DNA from: Chitinophaga pinensis
Lineage (GTDB): Bacteria; Bacteroidota; Bacteroidia; UKL13-3
NCBI GenBank assembly: GCA_943323675.2
Contig: CALPIR020000015.1
Location: forward strand, 1 to 19,181
DNA: 19,181 nucleotides
Direction: 5' to 3'
Part shown: positions 15,055 to 19,181 of the stretch, piece by piece
How positions within the stretch are numbered: position 1 is the stretch's first letter
How the letters are laid out: each line of letters begins with the position of its first letter
Notes under the pieces: model-generated
What the model saw: the letters and a program-made list of their open reading frames with translations, nothing else
What the model was told of the DNA's origin: nothing
Database searches by the model: none
Position numbers and translations under genes: made by a program

Positions 15055-16111
15055 ATTAGATACCGAGGAAGGCCTTATTAGTTATAAAGATCTTTTAAAA
15101 AATTTAAATTCAACTAATCCCTATTATTCAATAGATTACATTAATTTTTTTAGTGGCGGTTTGCTAAACCTCATTTGTTTTTCATTTAATCCAAGAAAAG
15201 ATGAAATTATTTTAATGCCAGGATATTTAAAACCTATTATAATTGATAACAACGAATCAGGTTATTTCGATTTTATATCAACATATGGATATTCTGGGCC
15301 AATTGGCACCTTAGGAATTGATAATTTAGATTTCAAAAATTTTTGGACTACATTGGATGAATGGTATAAAGAAAATAATGTAGTAACCGAATTTATTAGA
15401 TTTAACCTTTTTGGAAATCAAATTGAATATTCAGGAAATAGTTTTCCAACTATGCTCAATATTAAAGGACAAATTCAAGATGAAAACACGCAATGGGATT
15501 CATTTGATTATAAGGTAAGAAAAAATTATAATAAGGCTATACGAGAAAATCTAAAGAGCGAAATTTATTTTAAAAATATAAAACAAGACCAAATTTTAGA
15601 GTTTTATGATATATATAAAACTACCATGGACAGAAATGGCGCAAAAGAGAGTTTTTTTTATTCAATTTATGAGTTTAAAAAATTCATAATTAAAAACGAG
15701 GAAAATTGCGCAATTTGTACCGTTTATCATAATGAAATTCCAATTTCATCAGAATTAATACTAGTTTCTCAAGACACAATATATTCTTTTTTAGGAGGCA
15801 CTTTAAGCAATTATTTTGATAAAAGACCAAATGATTTTCTCAAGGTTCAAGTTATAAATTGGGCAAGAAATAACGAAAAAAAATATTTTGTGCTTGGAGG
15901 AGGTTATGGTTTTGAAGATGGTATTTTTAAATATAAAAAATCCTTTTTTCCTTTAGATATAGTCAATTATTATACTGGAAGAAAAATAATTAATTCAAAT
16001 ATTTATAATGAATTTATAGACAAGGCTAACGTTTTTAGATCAAAAAACGGGTTAACAAAACTAGATTTAGAAGACATTTCATTTTTCCCATTGTATAATA
16101 AGACAAATTAA
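15038..16111 (+). CDS. BioF2/FemAB-like acyltransferase (GNAT fold)
   Basis: This 357-residue protein resembles the BioF2-like/FemAB group, which has a double GNAT fold. Visible features are FISTYGYSGPIG (79-90), the basic KVRKNYNKAIREN (159-171) like the 'RRNIRKA' segment of FemAB relatives, the acceptor-region block YSFLGGTLSNYF (249-260), and YFVLGGGYGFEDGIFKYKKS (283-302) close to the C-terminal family motif GGG..DGLFRFKxxF. No signal peptide or membrane helix is evident. FemAB proteins transfer amino acids from aminoacyl-tRNA; BioF2-like relatives in polysaccharide loci are poorly characterised. Overlapping the GNAT gene by 17 bases and ending 15 bases before pglE, it may attach an acyl or aminoacyl group to the 4-amino sugar made by PglE. 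Substrate is unknown. A T8 run lies at 15652-15659. Confidence 0.8.
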   Translation: MLSIHKLDTEEGLISYKDLLKNLNSTNPYYSIDYINFFSGGLLNLICFSFNPRKDEIILMPGYLKPIIIDNNESGYFDFISTYGYSGPIGTLGIDNLDFKNFWTTLDEWYKENNVVTEFIRFNLFGNQIEYSGNSFPTMLNIKGQIQDENTQWDSFDYKVRKNYNKAIRENLKSEIYFKNIKQDQILEFYDIYKTTMDRNGAKESFFYSIYEFKKFIIKNEENCAICTVYHNEIPISSELILVSQDTIYSFLGGTLSNYFDKRPNDFLKVQVINWARNNEKKYFVLGGGYGFEDGIFKYKKSFFPLDIVNYYTGRKIINSNIYNEFIDKANVFRSKNGLTKLDLEDISFFPLYNKTN

Positions 16112-16126
16112 AAATTGATTTTGTAT

Positions 16127-17275
16127 ATGAAACTTAATAACTCAAAAATCTGGCTTTCCTCTCCCCACATGGGAGGCACCGAACAAAAATACATACAAGA
16201 AGCTTTTGACGCCAATTGGGTGGCTCCACTTGGTCCAAATGTTAATGGTTTGGAAAAAGATTTAGAAAACTATATGGGTAATCAAGCGCATGTAGGAGCA
16301 TTAAGTTCAGGAACAGCCGCTATCCATTTAGGTTTAATTTTATTAGGTGTGCAAGCGGGTGATGAAGTAATTTGCCAAACCATGACATTTTCAGCATCGG
16401 CAAATCCAATTCTTTATCTAAACGCCACTCCTATTTTTGTAGATAGCGAAGAGCAAACCTGGAACCTTTGCCCAATCGCTTTGGAGCTAGCCATAAAAGA
16501 TCGTATTCAAAAAGGGAAAAATCCAAAAGCAATTATAGCTGTGCACTTGTATGGAATGCCGTACCAAATTGAGGTCATAAGAGCAATTGCTGATAAATAT
16601 GAAATTCCCATTTTGGAGGACAGCGCAGAAGCCTTAGGCAGTTCTTACAAAGGACAAAAATGTGGCACGTTTGGAGATATTGGGGTTTTATCGTTTAATG
16701 GAAATAAAATAATCACTACTTCTGGCGGTGGGGCTATAGTTACCAAAACCGCTGCCCAAAAAGAAAAAGCCATTTTCTACGCTACTCAAGCAAGAGATGC
16801 AGCGCCACATTACCAGCATAGTGAAATTGGCTATAATTATAGAATGAGCAACATTTGTGCGGGAATTGGTCGGGGTCAAATGGAAGTTTTGGACCATCAT
16901 GTTGCTTTAAGAAGAGCCATGCATGATTTTTATGTGGACCTATTCAAAGACCTACCCGGAGTTACTGTTTTTTCTGCTCCCAGCACTGATTATTTTTCAA
17001 ATTATTGGTTGTCTGCCATTTTAATAGATCCTATTATTACCAAAGGCATCACTCGCGAAACCCTTCGTTTGGCTTTGGAAGCCGAAAATATAGAATCCAG
17101 ATCGCTATGGAAACCGATGCATTTGCAACCTGTATTTGAAAAGTATCCTTATTATGGAAGCAAAGTAGCAGAAACTTTATTTGAAAATGGGCTGTGTTTG
17201 CCTTCAGGATCTAATTTAACAGACGAAGACCGGGAGCGAATTGCAGCGGTGATTGGAAGCGTTTTCGTCGTCTGA
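16127..17275 (+). CDS. pglE: UDP-4-keto-6-deoxy-HexNAc aminotransferase, PglE-like
   Basis: This PLP enzyme of 382 residues should convert UDP-2-acetamido-4-keto-2,6-dideoxyhexose to the 4-amino sugar with glutamate. It has the DegT landmarks SSGTAAIHL (60-68), LEDSAEALGS (163-172) with Asp165, and SFNGNKIITTSGGGAI (189-204) with Lys194 as the Schiff-base lysine. The phrases SSPHMGG (11-17), GYNYRMSN, ESRSLWKPMH and LCLPSGS recall Campylobacter PglE closely. The frame opens at a TTG (16115), but the ATG at 16127 puts the conserved KIWLSSPHMGG at the usual distance, so I chose it. Its coding sequence is visibly less AT-rich than the preceding cassette. It differs from the VioA-like enzyme at 4925-6001, so the locus makes at least two amino sugars. 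Confidence 0.9.
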   Translation: MKLNNSKIWLSSPHMGGTEQKYIQEAFDANWVAPLGPNVNGLEKDLENYMGNQAHVGALSSGTAAIHLGLILLGVQAGDEVICQTMTFSASANPILYLNATPIFVDSEEQTWNLCPIALELAIKDRIQKGKNPKAIIAVHLYGMPYQIEVIRAIADKYEIPILEDSAEALGSSYKGQKCGTFGDIGVLSFNGNKIITTSGGGAIVTKTAAQKEKAIFYATQARDAAPHYQHSEIGYNYRMSNICAGIGRGQMEVLDHHVALRRAMHDFYVDLFKDLPGVTVFSAPSTDYFSNYWLSAILIDPIITKGITRETLRLALEAENIESRSLWKPMHLQPVFEKYPYYGSKVAETLFENGLCLPSGSNLTDEDRERIAAVIGSVFVV

Positions 17276-17305
17276 TTCTATTTGACCGATAATAGTAATT
17301 CGTTT

Positions 17306-17350
17306 CTCTTTGCGTTCATTGCGAAAAAACTTTGCGGCCTTTGCGGTTAA
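17306..17350 (+). repeat. CTTTGCG-type intergenic repeat, copy 2
   Basis: The stretch reads as successive 'CTCTTTGCGTTC', 'ATTGCGAAAAAAC', 'TTTGCGGCC' and 'TTTGCGGTTAA' pieces. It aligns from end to end with copy 3 at 18068-18112, and both finish in TTTGCGGTTAA. It lies 98 bases before the next start codon. The repetition is internal (about 10-base period) as well as between copies. Confidence 0.75.
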
Positions 17351-17447
17351 TTAACATATAAACCATTCAATCCTTAAATTAGTTACAGATTACTTCATCA
17401 CAATTACAAAATAGCCATTCAAACCGAACCCCAATTTCAATAAAAGC

Positions 17448-18008
17448 ATGAAAAAAAACAGTATTTTATCCCTAGTTTTCTTTCTTCTCTTTCAGTGTTT
17501 TTCTTTTGCTCAAACCTATGGTAAAGTAAATGCATTATCAACGTTGTTGACAGTTCCAAATGTAGGAATTGAAACCAGTATTGGTAAAAAAAGCACCCTT
17601 CAATTTGATATTACGGCCTCTTTTTGGAAATCAATTGATGGTAAACCCTATGAATTTTATATTTTTATTCCAGAATATCGATACCATTTTAAAGAAAAAT
17701 ACAATGGCTTTTATATTGGTGCTCATGTTGGCGCGACCCTTTTTAATTTTCAAAAATGGAATTATTTGAATTCAAATTTATATCAAAAGGGTTTTGGGTT
17801 TTTAATTGGAGGAACGATTGGTTATCAGAAAAAAATCAATCAAAACATAGTCTTAGATTGTTTTCTGGGTGGGGGTAACAGCCAAGGATTTTATAAAGGA
17901 TATTACCTAGACACAAATATTAGGTACGAAGATGCTGATAAATACAACAAAAGCGGCGAGTGGATTCCTTATAGAGGAGGTGTTATGATTTCCTATCGAA
18001 TCCATTAG
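17448..18008 (+). CDS. DUF3575-like predicted outer-membrane protein
   Basis: The 186-residue protein begins with a clear signal peptide, MKKNSILSLV then FFLLFQCFSFAQ, with likely cleavage before Gln22. The rest alternates hydrophobic and polar residues in short strands with many aromatics (YIFIPEYRYHF at about 71-81, FYIGAHVGATLF at about 88-99, GFGFLIGGTIGYQ at about 115-127) and ends in VMISYRIH, a pattern of a small outer-membrane beta-barrel. It fits the DUF3575 family of Bacteroidota, of unknown function. It is bracketed by CTTTGCG repeats and lies between pglE and a phosphoglycosyltransferase, so it may be transcribed from its own promoter. Whether it takes part in polysaccharide export or is a passenger cannot be told. 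The later ATG in another frame at 17569 is a shadow. Confidence 0.82.
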   Translation: MKKNSILSLVFFLLFQCFSFAQTYGKVNALSTLLTVPNVGIETSIGKKSTLQFDITASFWKSIDGKPYEFYIFIPEYRYHFKEKYNGFYIGAHVGATLFNFQKWNYLNSNLYQKGFGFLIGGTIGYQKKINQNIVLDCFLGGGNSQGFYKGYYLDTNIRYEDADKYNKSGEWIPYRGGVMISYRIH

Positions 18009-18067
18009 TTTATAAAAAGGTTTAAAAAGTGGTAAGTTGTTCGTTATTGAATGTTGTTGTTTCGATT

Positions 18068-18112
18068 CTCTTTGCGATCTTTGCGAAAAACCTTGCGATC
18101 TTTGCGGTTAAA
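18068..18112 (+). repeat. CTTTGCG-type intergenic repeat, copy 3
   Basis: This is the cleanest copy: 'CTCTTTGCGATC', 'TTTGCGAAAAACC', 'TTGCGATC', 'TTTGCGGTTAA'. It ends 24 bases before the start of the second phosphoglycosyltransferase and so would lie in its untranslated leader or promoter. Orientation is the same as in the other two copies. Confidence 0.75.
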
Positions 18113-18136
18113 TCCTCTTTAAATCATTAAATTTTA

Positions 18137-18682
18137 ATGTCAAAACGTCTTTTTGATCTTCTTTTTGCTTTGGTTGGGCTTATCATTGCACTTCCCATTC
18201 TATTATTTCTTTATCTTTTAGCATCAATTGACACTCAACAAAATGGTCTTTTTTCTCAAAAAAGAATTGGTCAATTTGGTCTGCCTTTCACTATTTATAA
18301 ATTACGAACCTTTGGACTCTCAAAGGAAAAACCAATATCCAAATTTGGTGCATTTTTGAGGCATTCTAAATTAGATGAATTGCCACAATTGTGGAACATT
18401 ATCATCGGCAATATGAGTTTTGTGGGGCCTAGACCAGATATTGCGGGGTATTATGATTTATTGCAAGGTGAAAACAAAAAAATATTAGAATTAAAACCTG
18501 GATTGACAAGTTTAGCAAGTATTAAATATGCCAATGAAGAAAATATTTTAGAACAACAAGAAAATCCGTTGTGGTACAATGATACCGTTATTTTTCCTGA
18601 CAAAGTAAAAATGAATTTAGAATATTACTATTCCAACTCAATTTATTACGATCTTAAAATAATCTGGAAAACAGTGTTTTAA
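18137..18682 (+). CDS. Second bacterial sugar transferase (monotopic phosphoglycosyltransferase)
   Basis: This 181-residue protein has the minimal catalytic domain of the PglC/WcaJ superfamily: KRLFDLLF (3-10), a hydrophobic re-entrant helix (about 8-30) with Pro20, QKRIG (41-45), YKLRTF (54-59), the Asp-Glu pair in KLDELPQLWN (78-87; Asp80, Glu81), GNMSFVGPRPD (91-101) and LKPGLTSLA (119-127). Key residues are present, but it is short and its C-terminal half differs from the PglC-like enzyme at 13695-14321: it has KPGLTSLASI where the other has RPGITGLAQI. It could start a second glycan, use another sugar phosphate, or be a degraded remnant of an older locus. It follows the DUF3575-like gene by 128 bases. 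Confidence 0.87.
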   Translation: MSKRLFDLLFALVGLIIALPILLFLYLLASIDTQQNGLFSQKRIGQFGLPFTIYKLRTFGLSKEKPISKFGAFLRHSKLDELPQLWNIIIGNMSFVGPRPDIAGYYDLLQGENKKILELKPGLTSLASIKYANEENILEQQENPLWYNDTVIFPDKVKMNLEYYYSNSIYYDLKIIWKTVF

Positions 18683-18779
18683 TTCATTAAATATATAAAA
18701 TTACACTTTTTTTTGTCAAAAAAAACCAAAATTAGGCTTAACTATTTTACGTTTAATCATCATCTTTATAAGTTAATAC

Positions 18780-18799
18780 AGTAAACAAATACGTTTACT
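18780..18799. promoter_or_regulatory. Inverted repeat AGTAAAC-N6-GTTTACT, possible operator
   Basis: AGTAAAC (18780-18786) and GTTTACT (18793-18799) are perfect reverse complements around a 6-base spacer, giving a 20-base symmetrical site of the size bound by dimeric regulators. It lies about 50 bases upstream of the candidate -7 element. In such AT-rich DNA a 7-base match can arise by chance, so this is tentative. Confidence 0.3.
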
Positions 18800-18850
18800 C
18801 AAATTATTAAAATTTAAAAAAATAGTTAATAAAAAATCACTTTTTAATAG

Positions 18851-18858
18851 TATTTTTG
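18851..18858 (+). promoter_or_regulatory. Candidate Bacteroidota promoter -7 element (TAnnTTTG)
   Basis: TATTTTTG matches the Bacteroidota primary-sigma -7 consensus TAnnTTTG exactly and lies 34 bases before the ATG at 18893, a plausible leader length. A clear -33 TTG is not present at the usual distance upstream, so support is partial. Confidence 0.33.
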
Positions 18859-18892
18859 TATTCAATATAAAAATCAACTTCCATTTTAGTTA

Positions 18893-19181
18893 ATGAATAA
18901 AAGCATAGAAATAATTAAAAGCAAAATTAAAAAATTACTTTTTTCCTTGGATTATCTTCCAAGGTGGATGGTTTTTTTTATGGATGTTTTTTTAACTATA
19001 AGTTCAAGTGTAATTTCTTATTTAATTGTTCGTAGTCTTAATGTAAAGTTCTATGATACACTTGACATTCCCACAAGATACAGTATAATCATATTAATTT
19101 ATATTTTATATTTTGTAGTTTTTAAAACTTTTTCTGGAATTCTTCGATTTTCCACGTTTATAGATGGAGTAAAATTATTGT
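18893..19181 (+). CDS. pglF: Membrane NDP-sugar 4,6-dehydratase, PglF/CapD/WbpM type (5' part only)
   Basis: The frame from the ATG at 18893 stays open to the window end, giving 96 residues. The sequence LDYLPRWMVFFMDVFLTIS (19-37), a first membrane helix, a second hydrophobic stretch IIILIYILYFVVF, and then KTFSGILRFSTFIDGVKLL match the N-terminal membrane domain of the long polysaccharide biosynthesis dehydratases, in which 'PRW..F.iD' and 'G..R.s...D' are conserved. The cytoplasmic Rossmann domain lies beyond the window, so catalysis cannot be checked. These enzymes convert UDP-GlcNAc to the 4-keto-6-deoxy product that PglE aminates, so this gene would open the pathway that pglE (16127-17275) continues. 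It may be driven from its own promoter in the 210-base leader. Confidence 0.8.
   Translation, partial: MNKSIEIIKSKIKKLLFSLDYLPRWMVFFMDVFLTISSSVISYLIVRSLNVKFYDTLDIPTRYSIIILIYILYFVVFKTFSGILRFSTFIDGVKLL

Larger units (their letters stand above)
18683..18892 (+). other. Gene-free leader before the 4,6-dehydratase gene
   Basis: This 210-base stretch is extremely AT-rich. It holds a T8-GTC-A8 near-palindrome (18707-18725), a 7-base inverted repeat (18780-18799) and a Bacteroidota-type -7 sequence (18851-18858). No open frame of note, RNA gene or strong terminator hairpin is seen. It is the longest spacer after the main operon and the most likely site of a separate promoter in the last part of the window. 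Confidence 0.5.

Noticed and set aside
18707..18725. T8-GTC-A8 structure as a terminator of the sugar transferase gene
   Set aside because: The stem would be A-T only with a 3-base loop and is too weak; homopolymers are common in this DNA.

Overview
The window reads as part of a surface-polysaccharide (O-antigen or capsule) biosynthesis locus from a Bacteroidota bacterium, most likely Flavobacterium or a close relative. The reasons are the high AT content, the near absence of Shine-Dalgarno sequences, the intergenic runs of 'CTTTGCG' repeats, a DUF3575-type outer-membrane protein, and a proline-poor Wzz-like protein without a fused kinase. This assignment is inference; no rRNA or housekeeping marker is present. 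Every supported gene lies on the + strand, and many neighbours overlap by 1-35 bases, so most of the window looks like one long transcription unit.

Layout. 1-72: tail of an unidentified gene. 267-2646: a UDP-HexNAc 6-dehydrogenase (TviB type) and a Wzz-like chain-length protein. 2647-3022: a 376-base gene-free stretch filled with short palindromic and 19-base tandem repeats. 3023-4901: a nucleotidyltransferase and the Wzx flippase. 4925-9828: a modification cassette with a VioA-like sugar aminotransferase, a WbqC-family protein, two tandem beta-propeller glycosidase-like proteins, a GNAT acetyltransferase and a methyltransferase. 9830-13692: a GT2 glycosyltransferase, the Wzy polymerase and two more GT2 enzymes. 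13695-17275: a PglC-like initiating phosphoglycosyltransferase, two acyltransferase-like proteins (GNAT and BioF2/FemAB-like), and PglE. 17448-18682: a DUF3575-like outer-membrane protein and a second phosphoglycosyltransferase. 18893-end: the N-terminus of a PglF/CapD/WbpM-type membrane 4,6-dehydratase.

How the genes fit together. PglF (cut by the window edge) and PglE would convert UDP-GlcNAc to UDP-4-amino-4,6-dideoxy-GlcNAc. The usual acetyltransferase PglD is not seen; its expected place between pglC and pglE holds a GNAT protein and a BioF2/FemAB-like protein. PglC-like enzyme(s) would load the first sugar phosphate on undecaprenyl phosphate, the three GT2 enzymes would extend it, the VioA cassette would supply a modified 4-amino-4,6-dideoxyhexose, TviB a HexNAc-uronic acid, Wzx would flip the unit, and Wzy with Wzz would polymerise it. 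The polysaccharide structure cannot be read from the sequence.

The parts most likely to hold undescribed biology are the tandem beta-propeller pair with WbqC and VioA (4925-9828), and the acyltransferase pair in the pglD position (14287-16111).
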